This document shows positions 26,339 through 35,910 of a stretch of 64,000 nucleotides of DNA, in pieces. The stretch covers positions 2,852,001 through 2,916,000 of the forward strand of contig NZ_RAPV01000001.1 of assembly GCF_003610295.1 (NCBI RefSeq), in the 5' to 3' direction. Numbering within the stretch: the first letter of the stretch is position 1; each line of letters starts with the position of its first letter. The DNA comes from Paraburkholderia sp. BL23I1N1. GTDB lineage: Bacteria; Pseudomonadota; Gammaproteobacteria; Burkholderiales; Burkholderiaceae. The notes below the pieces were generated by a model, which had not been told where the DNA came from, did no database searches, and saw only the letters and a program-made list of their open reading frames with translations. The translations under genes were made by a program, and so were the position numbers.

Positions 26339-28570
26339 TCAATGAGCCGCGCGCAACGCCTCGTCCGCAACAGCTAACCGCGACGCCATGACCTTGACGA
26401 CAAAACGATGAATTTGCTGCGCGGTGACAGGATCGTCGTGCTCGAGCGCATGCAACGACGCGAGCGTCAAACGCCAGACTCGCGCCGGGCCCTCCGCAAG
26501 CACATCGGCACTACGCGTCTGCTGCGTGTACACCGCCATTTCGCCGACGATCGTACCCGGCCCGAACGAGCGCAACCTCAATGATCTGCCGTCCGCGAGC
26601 GGCAGCAAAACGTTGACACGGCCGCGCTCGACAAAGTACATGGCATCCCCCGGCTCGCCGTGACGGAACACCGGCTGCCCCGCGTCAAGCTCGCGCACTT
26701 CCAGAAGGGCCAACAGCCTGGCGAGCGCGCGCGACGTGAAATGCGGCGCGAGCATCGCCTGAAAATCCTCTTCGCCACGCGGCAGCGCGCGTGAATCCGA
26801 CGCGAGAAGCGTATCTTCGACCCATTCGAGCCCGGCATCCAGCGTAGCGAACTCGTGGATCCGGAGGTTCAGCGTGCCGGTCTTCATGAGCAGTTCACGC
26901 GAGCGTGCCGGCAGCCCCGTCAACACCAGGTCCGCATCAAATGTGGCACACAGTTGCCTGAGCTTGACGAAGCTAACGGATACCGACGCGTCCATGCCGC
27001 TGGTCGAAGCGAAGTCGAGCACGACAAAGCGAACAGGTAATGGCCCGCGCGAACTTAGGCGTTCGCGAACGCGCTGCAAGATTGAATTGGCAGTGCCAAA
27101 GAAGAGAAACCCCTGCAAACACGTTCCGCACATCTGTGCGCCTATTTCGTGAAGCCGTCCGGTTGCCTCGATACTGCGCTCGACATTCGATGTGCGCGTG
27201 CTGCCATCGAACTCCATCCGAACGCAACTGACACGGCCGTACAACAGCGCGAACATCACGCATGCGGCAATGACGCCGGCCACCACGCCCGCGACGACTC
27301 CGTAGAACGCGATAGCGCCCAGAATGAGCGGCACAAGTAAATACTCGTGCCAGTTGAGCCGGGGATAGGCGCCGACCAGCCACTGGATCAACAGGCGCAG
27401 TCCCATGAAGAGCTGCAGCCCGACCAGCACCGGCACCGGAAACAGCGCGACCAGGTCCGGCCACACGGCCAGCACGAACAGACACGCGAGGGAGGCGAAT
27501 ACACCCGCCATACGGCTTGTGGCGCCCGTGCGTGCGTTGAGCATCGATCGGTTGTACGACTGATAGCCGACCATCCCGCCTAACATGCCGCTCGCGATGT
27601 TGGCGATGCCGGCCGCCCTCATTTCGCGGTTCAGATCGATGTCTTCGCCCGTGGCGGCGCCGATCGCCGTCGAATTCATCAGGATCGTGATCGCCGAAAT
27701 CGACGTGACCATGAGCGTCTCCGGCAAGTGCGCAGCGATCGCCGACCAGTCAACGCCCCCGTGCGCCAGCGCCGCCGGCAGATGCAATTCTGGAATTCTG
27801 ATCGGGTGCAGCGCCACGCGCGGAAGCAATAATCCCGAGTCGCGGGCATCGCCGATCGACAAACCTGCAGCAAGCAGGAGCAGGTAAAACAGCACGACGC
27901 CGAATGCAAGCGTGACCGGCAGCGCCGCAGCGTGTTTCCACGTGCGCGACAGGAGCGTGGCTAACGCGCACACCAGCACAGCAGGTGCCCACACCAGCCA
28001 GTTCAGGTGCGTGGCCAGCGCCAGGGTGTGCCAGCTCAAGGGCTCGCCGGTCACAACCCGAAACGCGCCGGCTAGCAGCAGGTAGCCCGTACCGGCAAGG
28101 AAGCCGCCTACAACCGGGTAAGGCAGGAATTGCAGGGAACGGCTGCGCTTCGACGAACCCACCGCATACAGAATGACGCCCGTCACCACAGAACACAGCG
28201 CGATGGCGATCAGCACGGTCAACAGAATGGTCTGAGGCGTACCGCCGTCAGCCCGCACGCTGCTCGCGACGCCGGCCGCCACACCGGCAAGAAACGCCGT
28301 CGCGTTGCCGTCGGGTCCGGCGATATTCATCCGCATTGAACTCGTCAAGGCGATCACCAGGGCCGTCACTACGCAACTGATGAAGGCCGTAGGTACGCCA
28401 AGCTCGGCGTAACGGGCGAGATCCGCGCTGAAGATCAGGGTGCCCAGGCTCATTGCATAGCAAAGCATGACCAGGGTCGACACCAAGCCGGCCGACAGGT
28501 CCCCAACCAGCCCCGTGATCCGTGGTCCGGCTCGGGCATGGAGCGAGGAACCTGTCGTAGCTGGCTTCAC
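26339..28570 (-). CDS. SulP-family anion transporter with STAS and cNMP-binding domains
   Basis: The 743-residue protein is read from GTG 28570 with GGGAGG 4 nt upstream. About 10-12 membrane helices (~15-430) form a SulP transporter core (GDLSAGLVSTLVMLCYAMSL, MRMNIAGPDGNATAFLAGVA). An STAS domain follows at ~465-590 (FVVLDFASTSGMDASVSVSF). A C-terminal cyclic-nucleotide-binding domain occupies ~610-735, with the canonical cassette GEMAVYTQQTRSADV. This SulP-STAS-cNMP layout is known from cyanobacteria and some proteobacteria. The anion (sulfate, bicarbonate or other) is not deducible. It ends 54 nt before the start of the flavoprotein gene on the same strand and is divergent from the cyclase gene. 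Confidence 0.87.
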   Translation of the reverse strand: MKPATTGSSLHARAGPRITGLVGDLSAGLVSTLVMLCYAMSLGTLIFSADLARYAELGVPTAFISCVVTALVIALTSSMRMNIAGPDGNATAFLAGVAAGVASSVRADGGTPQTILLTVLIAIALCSVVTGVILYAVGSSKRSRSLQFLPYPVVGGFLAGTGYLLLAGAFRVVTGEPLSWHTLALATHLNWLVWAPAVLVCALATLLSRTWKHAAALPVTLAFGVVLFYLLLLAAGLSIGDARDSGLLLPRVALHPIRIPELHLPAALAHGGVDWSAIAAHLPETLMVTSISAITILMNSTAIGAATGEDIDLNREMRAAGIANIASGMLGGMVGYQSYNRSMLNARTGATSRMAGVFASLACLFVLAVWPDLVALFPVPVLVGLQLFMGLRLLIQWLVGAYPRLNWHEYLLVPLILGAIAFYGVVAGVVAGVIAACVMFALLYGRVSCVRMEFDGSTRTSNVERSIEATGRLHEIGAQMCGTCLQGFLFFGTANSILQRVRERLSSRGPLPVRFVVLDFASTSGMDASVSVSFVKLRQLCATFDADLVLTGLPARSRELLMKTGTLNLRIHEFATLDAGLEWVEDTLLASDSRALPRGEEDFQAMLAPHFTSRALARLLALLEVRELDAGQPVFRHGEPGDAMYFVERGRVNVLLPLADGRSLRLRSFGPGTIVGEMAVYTQQTRSADVLAEGPARVWRLTLASLHALEHDDPVTAQQIHRFVVKVMASRLAVADEALRAAH

Positions 28571-29055
28571 GGTGCCTCCCGCTGAGGGCGGATGGAGTCT
28601 CGCCTGGGCCGTGCGGTTCACGCGGCGCGCTGCTGTCGTGTCCTGCTCGAACCTCACCCATCGTTCTGGATGACGAACGACTGCACGTTGCCCTTGCCCG
28701 CTCACCCGACACCGTGGCTGATACGTTATGCAGTATCCGCCGTGGCCATAAGCAGTGTCAAACGCAGTGTCAAACGCACGCGGCACGCCGCCGCGCTCCT
28801 GGCCGAATCGGCCTCCACCTCGTCGCTCAGGTCCGGTATCCGTTTCCTTCACGCTCGACGTACACTGTATTTTCAGCAGGAAGGACTTGAACACGCAGCA
28901 CGTTGCGCCCGTCACAGCGCGGCAACAGGCGGTGCGTCGATTCGTATGATCTGTCGATGCAACGCGCCCGGTTCGGGCATGCGGTTCGACAACCCGCGCG
29001 GCAATGCGCTGCGACGCGGCATGCGTGTTCGCACGCACCGGATTGGGCGGCGGCG
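28571..29055. other. Divergent intergenic region between SulP and cyclase genes
   Basis: These 485 bases separate two divergent genes and should hold both promoters. No gene is seen in it. It contains the short tandem repeat at 28752-28778. I could not identify a clear CRP-like TGTGA-N6-TCACA site by eye. Confidence 0.5.
28752..28778 (+). repeat. Tandem 12-bp direct repeat
   Basis: GCAGTGTCAAAC occurs twice in direct succession, followed by GCA of a third unit. It lies midway between the divergent SulP and cyclase genes and could be a regulatory element or a simple slippage duplication. Confidence 0.6.
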
Positions 29056-32000
29056 ATGGATATCGATCAGTGGCTGCATGCATTGGGGCTTGAGCAATAC
29101 GCACCCGCATTTGCCGGGAACGACATCGATCTCGCAATGCTGGCGCAACTCGACGACGCGGACCTGAAAGAGCTCGGCGTCCTCTCACTCGGCCACCGCA
29201 AGCGGCTGCTGGCGGCGATCGCCGATCAGCACGACGCCGCACTGTGCGCGGCGGCGCCTGCTGTGAATACGCCAGTGAATGCGCCCGCAAACGCACCCGC
29301 AAGCGAGCGCCGCCAGGTCAGCATTCTCTTCGCCGATCTGTGCGGTTTCACCGCGCTGTCGCAAACGCTCGATCCTGAAGAATTGCGCGAGTTGACCGGT
29401 CGTTACACCGCGCTCGTCGATGGGATCGTTCTCGGTTACGGCGGCACGATCGACAAGCACATCGGCGACGCCGTGATGGCAATCTTCGGCGCACCGCGCG
29501 CGCACGATACCGATCCGCTACGCGCGGCGCGTGCCGCGCTGGAGATTCATGAGGCGCTTAACGGACTGGGCCAGCACGCGTCGTCCCCGTTGAAGGCACA
29601 TATCGGCATCGCCAGCGGAGAGGTGGTCGCAGGGCCGCTCGAACGCGCGGACGTTCAGGACTACACGGTGCTCGGCGACTCCGTGAACCTCGCCGCCCGG
29701 CTGGTTGCCGCCGCGGGTCCCGGGGAAACACTGCTCTCCGATAGTGTGCATCGCGCGCTGGGCAACGGCGTGACGAGCGACGCCATCGGCACAATGCGCT
29801 TCAAGGGGATCGACTCGCCCGTGCCGGTGTGGCGTCTGCGCGGTCTTGCCTTTGAACCCGTCATGGCGAACCGCAGCGTGTTTGTCGGCCGCAAGGCTGA
29901 ACTCGAGCAGTTCAAGGGCGTCGCCCGCACGTGCCTCGAGCAGCGAGCCGGTCACGTCGTCTATGTCCGCGGCGAGGCGGGTATCGGCAAGACGCGGCTC
30001 GTCGACGAGATGCGCCGTTTCGTCGAAACCCTGGGCTTTTCCAGCCACCGCGGCCTCGTGCTGGATTTCGGCGTGGGCAAAGGCCAGGACCCCATTTGCA
30101 CCATTGTCGGCAGTCTGCTGGGCCTGCCGGCCACGGCCGGCGCCGACGAGCGGCGCGCGGCCGCCGAACGGTTTGCCACGTCCGGTGCCGTCGGCCCCGA
30201 TCAGTCGATGTTTCTCCACGACATCCTCGACCTTGCGCAAACCGGCGAACGGCGCACGCTTTACAACGCCATGGACAACACCGCACGTACGCGCGGCAAG
30301 CGCATGGTCGCAGCGGCACTCGCGCAAGATGTCTGCCGGCACGGGCCCGCCATGATTATCGTCGAAGACCTTCATTGGGCGGACCCGGAGGTACTCGGTT
30401 ACCTGGCCGCCTTCGCCGTGGCGATCGCGAACGGCCCGGGCCTGCTTGTGATGACGTCGCGCGTGGACGGCGATCCGCTCGACGCGGCATGGCGGGCCGG
30501 TTGCCGCGGCACGCCCTTCGCCACAATCGACCTTGGCCCATTGCGCCGCGACGAGGCGCTGAATCTTGCCGGCGGCTTTATCGATGCGAGCGAACGGGTC
30601 GCGCGTGCCTGCATCGAGCGAGCCGGTGGCAATCCGCTGTTTCTCGAACAGCTTCTGCATAACGCCGAAGAAGGGAGTGAGGAGGCAGTCCCCGCAACGA
30701 TCCAGAGTCTCGTGCTGGCGCGCATGGACAGGCTGACTGCGCGCGATCGCGAGGCCTTCCAGGCGGCCGCGGTCATTGGACAGCGCTTTGGCCTCCCCTT
30801 GCTGCGGCGGTTAATCGATGCGCCGGACTACGTCTGTCTCGGGCTTGTCGCCAACGCACTCGTTTTGTCGGAGGGCGAAGATTTCCTGTTCGCCCATGCG
30901 CTTATCCAGGAAAGCGCCTACTCGACACTGCTGCGGGCGCGCCGGCGCGAGTTGCATCGCCGCGCCGCCGACTGGTTTGCCGCGACGGACCCCGTACTGC
31001 GCGCCCAGCATCTCGACCGCGCCGAAGACGAGCGGGCACCGCAGGCCTACCTGGACGCCGCGATCGCACAACGCGCGGCCTACTTTGTCGATGCGGCATT
31101 GCGGCTCGTCGAGCGTGGTCTGCAAATCGCGCAAACAGACGGGGATCGCCACGCGCTGATCTGTTTCAGGGGAGAACTCCAACGAGATCTCGGCGATATC
31201 GCCGCATCGATCGCGACGTACCGTGCGGCGGTGGCGGCCGCTCCAGACGAAGCCAGTCTCTGCCGGTCCCAGCTTGGCCTCGCCGAAGGTCTGCGGGTGA
31301 GCGAAGGACTCCCTGAAGCGCTCTCGGTGCTCGACGCGGCCCAGCACGTGGCGCAACGTCTGGATCAGGTACCTGAACTCGCGCGCCTGCATCACCTGCG
31401 CGGCAACATCTTTTTTCCGCTTGGCAGGATCGACGCTTGCCGCACCGAACATGAGTGCGGGCTCGCCTATGCGCGGCGCCTCGGCTCGCCGGAAGCGGAG
31501 GCGCGCGCGCTTGGCGGCCTGGCAGATGCGGCCTACGCGCAAGGGCGCATGCACACGGCTTACGAGCACTTTAGCCGCTGCGTTGCGCTCAGCCGCGAAC
31601 ACGGCTTCGGCCGCATCGAGGTCGCGAATCGTTCGATGGCGGGTTTCAGCAGGATCTACCTCAACGAGGCACGGGCGGCGCACGACGACGTCAACGCCGC
31701 TGCATGCGCCGCCGCGCTGGTCGGCCAGCCGCGCGCGCAGATGCTATGCGAAACGCTGGGTGTTTTTTCCAGCTACGAATTGGGCGACATGCAGGCTACG
31801 CTCGCTCATCTCGAACGCGAGATGCAGATCATCCTTCAACTGGGTGCTCGCCGCTTCGAGGCACAAAATAGGGAAATGCGGGCGCGCGTGCTGCTCGCGA
31901 ACGATCATCGGCGCGAGGCCACGAAATTGTTGCGTGAAGCGCTGGCGATTTGCCGCGAGGTAGGCACGCAGTTCAGCGCGCCCAAGGCGGTGGGCGCACT

Positions 32001-32364
32001 GAGCCGCGCCATCGAGGACGACGGCGAACGCGTGCGTCTGCTCGCTGAGGGTGTCGACATGCTGGAGCGCGGCGCGGTGGGTCACAATCATCTGTGGTTC
32101 TATCGCGACGCCATCGAAGCGATGCTATCCGCCGGCGACGCGGCCGGCGCACTGCGCTATGTCACCGCCCTCGAAGGCTATACGCGCGCCGAGCCGCTGC
32201 CGTGGGCGGACCTCTTTGTGGCGCGCGGCCGCGCCCTTGCTCGCGCGTTGCAAGACCATTCGGGCGAAGAAACGCAGCTCGAACTCGAGCGCGTGCGTGC
32301 GGCTCTCGTGGAAGCCGGCTTCAACAGCTATCTGCCTGCGGTCGACGCCGCGCTCGCCGCATAG
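29056..32364 (+). CDS. SAM domain - class III adenylate cyclase - AAA ATPase - TPR protein
   Basis: The 1102-residue protein is read from the ATG of MDIDQWLHALGLEQYAPAF. The SAM domain lies at ~4-57. The class III nucleotidyl cyclase domain is at ~85-250 and all key residues are present: metal ligands Asp94 and Asp138, base-specifying Lys134 and Asp202, and transition-state Asn211 and Arg215 (DYTVLGDSVNLAAR). A Lys/Asp pair favours ATP over GTP, so cAMP is the likely product. A STAND-type ATPase follows from ~275, with Walker A GEAGIGKT (306-313) and Walker B IIVEDLHWAD. About 500 residues of TPR-like helical repeats end the protein. It is predicted to be a cytoplasmic signal sensor. It is divergent from two cNMP-domain proteins, its possible effectors. 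Confidence 0.9.
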   Translation: MDIDQWLHALGLEQYAPAFAGNDIDLAMLAQLDDADLKELGVLSLGHRKRLLAAIADQHDAALCAAAPAVNTPVNAPANAPASERRQVSILFADLCGFTALSQTLDPEELRELTGRYTALVDGIVLGYGGTIDKHIGDAVMAIFGAPRAHDTDPLRAARAALEIHEALNGLGQHASSPLKAHIGIASGEVVAGPLERADVQDYTVLGDSVNLAARLVAAAGPGETLLSDSVHRALGNGVTSDAIGTMRFKGIDSPVPVWRLRGLAFEPVMANRSVFVGRKAELEQFKGVARTCLEQRAGHVVYVRGEAGIGKTRLVDEMRRFVETLGFSSHRGLVLDFGVGKGQDPICTIVGSLLGLPATAGADERRAAAERFATSGAVGPDQSMFLHDILDLAQTGERRTLYNAMDNTARTRGKRMVAAALAQDVCRHGPAMIIVEDLHWADPEVLGYLAAFAVAIANGPGLLVMTSRVDGDPLDAAWRAGCRGTPFATIDLGPLRRDEALNLAGGFIDASERVARACIERAGGNPLFLEQLLHNAEEGSEEAVPATIQSLVLARMDRLTARDREAFQAAAVIGQRFGLPLLRRLIDAPDYVCLGLVANALVLSEGEDFLFAHALIQESAYSTLLRARRRELHRRAADWFAATDPVLRAQHLDRAEDERAPQAYLDAAIAQRAAYFVDAALRLVERGLQIAQTDGDRHALICFRGELQRDLGDIAASIATYRAAVAAAPDEASLCRSQLGLAEGLRVSEGLPEALSVLDAAQHVAQRLDQVPELARLHHLRGNIFFPLGRIDACRTEHECGLAYARRLGSPEAEARALGGLADAAYAQGRMHTAYEHFSRCVALSREHGFGRIEVANRSMAGFSRIYLNEARAAHDDVNAAACAAALVGQPRAQMLCETLGVFSSYELGDMQATLAHLEREMQIILQLGARRFEAQNREMRARVLLANDHRREATKLLREALAICREVGTQFSAPKAVGALSRAIEDDGERVRLLAEGVDMLERGAVGHNHLWFYRDAIEAMLSAGDAAGALRYVTALEGYTRAEPLPWADLFVARGRALARALQDHSGEETQLELERVRAALVEAGFNSYLPAVDAALAA

Positions 32365-32365
32365 C

Positions 32366-32402
32366 GGAGCCGATACCTGGAGCGTTTCATCGATTCGGCT
32401 CC
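32366..32402. terminator. Possible bidirectional hairpin between convergent genes
   Basis: GGAGCCGA and TCGGCTCC form an 8-bp stem with a 21-nt loop between the cyclase stop and the chemoreceptor 3' end, overlapping the receptor's last codons. There is no clear U tract, so the terminator role is tentative. Confidence 0.35.
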
Positions 32403-33952
32403 TCCCGCAGACGGAACTGCGCGACCGCTTCGTTGAGCCGTGCGCTCTGATCCTCCAGCGAAAGCGCGACGGCCGACGCCTCCTCCACGAGCGCAGCATT
32501 GCGCTGCATCGTCTGCTCCATTTGCGTGACGGTTGCGTTGACCTGCTCGATGCCGGACGACTGCTCGTCGGACGCGATGCTGATTTCGCCCATGATCGTA
32601 TTGACGCGCTCGACCGCGTTGACGAGCTCGGCCATCGTCGAGCCCGCCTGGGCGACGAAACCGCTGCCGTCCTTGACGCGGCGTGTCGAATCGCCGATCA
32701 GCTCCTTGATCTCTTTCGCCGCCGACGCGCTGCGCTGCGCGAGCCCGCGGACCTCGGTCGCGACCACCGCGAAGCCGCGGCCCTGCTCGCCGGCGCGCGC
32801 GGCTTCGACGGCCGCGTTTAGCGCGAGGATGTTGGTCTGGAACGCGATGCTCTCGATCACGCCGACGATGCCGGCGATCCGCGCGGCGCTTTCCGAGATC
32901 GCGGACATCGTCGCGACGACGCGCTGCATCGCCTGCCCGCCGCGCGACGCGATATCGGCTGCGCCCTCGACGTAGCTGCGCGCATCCCGCGCGTTGTCCG
33001 CGTTCTGGCGCACGGCCGCCGTCAGTTGCTCGACGCTCGCCGCGGCCTGCTGCAGCGACACGGATTGCTGCTCGGTTCGCGCGGACAGATCGACGTTGCC
33101 GCTCGCGATCGCGCGAACATCGCCTACGATCGTCTCCGTGCTCGCACGCACTTGCTTCACCGTTTCGGTAAGGCCCGCCTGCATCTGCTTCAACGCGTTC
33201 AGCAGATAGGCCATCTCATTCTCGCGAGCGACCACGACGGTGCCCGTCAGGTCGCCCTTCGCGATCCGGTCGAAGTGATCGACGGCGAGATCGATCGGCT
33301 CGACGATCGCCTTCGCAAGCGCACGCTGCGCGAAGAAGCCGACGACTAGCGCGAGCGCGGCTATCGCGCCCATCGCCCAGACAATCCTGTGAAAACGCGC
33401 GGCAGCCTCGTCGTAGCGAGCCTTCTCGCGGGCGACCTGGAAATTTTCGAGGGCGCCGATCGCGTCATGGTATGTCGCGAAGAGCACGGGCGGCGCAGTG
33501 CGCTGCGTGTCGAGGAAATTGAATACGTCGTCGCTATCGAGCTGGGACAGCGCCTTCAGGAAAAGCTGGTCGAGCAGAACCTGGCGGCTCTTCTGGAGCG
33601 TGTCGAAGAGAGCCTGCTCCTGCGCATCGCGAGCATGCAGGTGCGCGTATTCGTCCAGTTCGCCGTTGCTTTCCTTGAGAAGCGTGTGGAGTTGCGCGAT
33701 CTCCTTCTTCGCGGGCTGACCGGCGCTGACGATTTGCGCGACGTCGCTAAAGCGCTCGCGCACAACGAGCATGCGCTCGGAGCTCGTCTTGAGGTGCAGC
33801 AGCGATGCCGTGTCGTCGCTGTACATCGCCTGGAGCGACGCATTGCCCGCGTAGAGACCGGCTATACACGCACCGACAACCAGGATGAGCAGCACGGTGT
33901 AACCGGCAATCGTCGCTGCGAGGCCGCCGCGGATGGTGAGCTGTTTTCGCAT
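32387..33952 (-). CDS. Methyl-accepting chemotaxis protein
   Basis: The 521-residue inner-membrane receptor is read from MRKQLTIRGGLAATIAGYTV. TM1 lies at ~10-32, a periplasmic four-helix bundle-like domain (TarH type) at ~33-185, and TM2 at ~190-212. A HAMP linker follows (EPIDLAVDHFDRIAKGDLTG). The signalling tip near residue 375 reads IAFQTNILALNAAVEAARAG, the universal MCP hairpin. It lacks a C-terminal CheR-docking pentapeptide. The ligand is unknown. It converges with the cyclase gene. Confidence 0.93.
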   Translation of the reverse strand: MRKQLTIRGGLAATIAGYTVLLILVVGACIAGLYAGNASLQAMYSDDTASLLHLKTSSERMLVVRERFSDVAQIVSAGQPAKKEIAQLHTLLKESNGELDEYAHLHARDAQEQALFDTLQKSRQVLLDQLFLKALSQLDSDDVFNFLDTQRTAPPVLFATYHDAIGALENFQVAREKARYDEAAARFHRIVWAMGAIAALALVVGFFAQRALAKAIVEPIDLAVDHFDRIAKGDLTGTVVVARENEMAYLLNALKQMQAGLTETVKQVRASTETIVGDVRAIASGNVDLSARTEQQSVSLQQAAASVEQLTAAVRQNADNARDARSYVEGAADIASRGGQAMQRVVATMSAISESAARIAGIVGVIESIAFQTNILALNAAVEAARAGEQGRGFAVVATEVRGLAQRSASAAKEIKELIGDSTRRVKDGSGFVAQAGSTMAELVNAVERVNTIMGEISIASDEQSSGIEQVNATVTQMEQTMQRNAALVEEASAVALSLEDQSARLNEAVAQFRLREEPNR

Positions 33953-34182
33953 TAAGGCGCCTTTGGCCGGCGATCGAAACGCGGTCGGCGGCGGATGAGG
34001 TATCGGGTTCACGAACGACGAACGACAAACGCGTGCTCAGAGGGCACGGCGATCGTCAGCGGTGTGGACGAGATAACGACAAGGCGAGTGCGGAAGCTTT
34101 GTGCTTAAGCGACTTCGATACGATGGATTGCGACACAGCTTGCAAAAAAATTATTTGCACCCTCACGGCCGGTCTCCGAAGT

Positions 34183-35499
34183 TCAGGTCCGCAAATTAAA
34201 ACCAAAACCAGACTGCATTGCCGGCACCCACTTCAGGCAAGCCTGAAAACTCAACACAGCGCCGCCGACGGCAAACAGAACCGGAATCAGAAAGTCGTGG
34301 CTCACCCGGGTAAATTCAAAGACGAGAACCACCGCCGTTATCGGCATCTGCATCGAAGCAGCCAGAAACGCCGCCGCACCGACAACGGCAAACGCGCCTA
34401 ATGAAGCGCCCGGCCAAAACAGACTCCATGCCCCGCCGAGCACGATCGCCAGCAACGCGCCATTCGCGAGCCCCGGCGTCAACAAACCGCCTTCAGCACC
34501 CGCGCGCAAACTACTCACGGTAATCACCACCTTCAGCACCAGCAGCATGGCCGCGAGCGCGATCGTCAGGTTGCCGTCGAATGCCAGTCCCGCGGGTCCT
34601 TTGCCATTGCCGAGCAATTGCGGAAAGTGCATCGCCAGCACGCCGATGACCGCGAAGTTCAACAGCGACAACACCGGCAAACGCCAATCCTTCGGCGCCT
34701 GTGCACGCGCGCGCTTCGTCAGTTCCGTAAAACCCCATGCGGCAACACCGAAAATCGGCCCGCACACCACGGACCAGACCACCAGCGACATGCTCACCGT
34801 CAGCGACGGCACCAGATACTGATACTCGTCGCCCAGACCGGATTGCGCGACCAGCGCCGCCACCGCGGATGTCACGACGGCAGGCACCACTGCCTTCCAG
34901 CCGAACGTCCCCAGCAGGACCTCGAGCACGAATACCGCGCCGCCGAGCGGCACGTTATAGACGGCGGCCAGACCCGCGCCGGCGCCGCACGCAACCATGA
35001 TGCGGCTCTGCTCGGCCGACAACCCCGCGCGTTGCGACAGCCACCCGGCGAGCGCCGAGCCAACCTCGCGCGGCGCGACTTCACGCCCGAGCGGCGAGCC
35101 GAGCGCCACCGTCACAATCTGCAGCACCGCATGCACGACGGTGCTCAGCACAGGCATGCGCGGATCGTCGGATTTGACGGCCTGCCGAATGCTCACGAGC
35201 GGCCGCCCGAAGCGATACAGCGACCACCAGCCGAGCCCTGCCACCAGTCCACACGTTGTCAGAACCAGCAGGCGACGCTCAGGCGCGGCGGCGGTGACGC
35301 CTTGCAGAAAACTCTCGCTGCCGATCACGTGCGTCATGCTGTAACCGTAGGCGAGGTGCTGAATGCCATGCAGCAGCAAGGCAAGCAACATGCCGCCGAG
35401 GCCGGCGCCAAGGCCGGTCAGCAGGGTGACCGCGGCCAATACGCCAAGCGGTTTTTGCCCGCGCCGCACAGGCGCTGAGGTGAGTGATTTGAGTGACAT
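34183..35499 (-). CDS. ClC-family chloride channel/antiporter
   Basis: The 438-residue protein has about 11 membrane helices. The selectivity region at ~135-150 reads GSPLGREVAPREVGSALAGW, equivalent to the GREGP motif with the gating Glu retained. It is followed by VACGAGAGLAAVYNVPLGGA, the GxFxP-related helix. Near 330 it reads RAGAEGGLLTPGLANGALL, and MQMPITAVVLVFEFT lies near the end. It has no CBS domains. It should move Cl- (possibly in exchange for H+) across the inner membrane, for example in acid response. Confidence 0.9.
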   Translation of the reverse strand: MSLKSLTSAPVRRGQKPLGVLAAVTLLTGLGAGLGGMLLALLLHGIQHLAYGYSMTHVIGSESFLQGVTAAAPERRLLVLTTCGLVAGLGWWSLYRFGRPLVSIRQAVKSDDPRMPVLSTVVHAVLQIVTVALGSPLGREVAPREVGSALAGWLSQRAGLSAEQSRIMVACGAGAGLAAVYNVPLGGAVFVLEVLLGTFGWKAVVPAVVTSAVAALVAQSGLGDEYQYLVPSLTVSMSLVVWSVVCGPIFGVAAWGFTELTKRARAQAPKDWRLPVLSLLNFAVIGVLAMHFPQLLGNGKGPAGLAFDGNLTIALAAMLLVLKVVITVSSLRAGAEGGLLTPGLANGALLAIVLGGAWSLFWPGASLGAFAVVGAAAFLAASMQMPITAVVLVFEFTRVSHDFLIPVLFAVGGAVLSFQACLKWVPAMQSGFGFNLRT

Positions 35500-35910
35500 G
35501 GTGCGTCGGGACCGGCGGCATTAACAGGATGGCAGTCATCTTATTCCGCACCGCAACATGAATCAAATTGATTTTTCTGCTCGACTGATGCGTCGTACGC
35601 ATATATGTCACGCGAAAGCTGGAAGTCGGATTGACCGGATAGCCGCTCGCCGCCACGGAATAAACATTACAAATTACAAACAGAATATCAAACACGATTA
35701 ATACAATAATTACATTTACCAAACATTTTCCGCTTCGCGAAATTCAGCACGAAATTCGCCCCAGGGATTAACACGGATAAACGCGGGTTCAATCATGCAA
35801 GCGTTTAACACTCGGCGTACACTCGCTCGGAGCCCACAGCACAGGCCGAACGGGGCTGCAGAGCCGCCCGTTGTGAAACACGGGTTATTGGAGACTCAGG
35901 AGAACAATCA
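35500..35910. other. Divergent intergenic region, ClC / SHS carrier
   Basis: The 411 bases hold the promoters of two divergent transporter genes. They are visibly AT-richer than the surroundings, mainly at 35560-35720. No gene or clear operator is seen. AGGAG lies about 9 nt before the carrier start. Confidence 0.5.

Noticed and set aside
28571..29302. N-terminal extension of the SulP protein by 244 residues
   Set aside because: The extension overlaps the start of the divergent cyclase gene, has no homology, and a GTG with GGGAGG at 28570 gives the expected SulP start.
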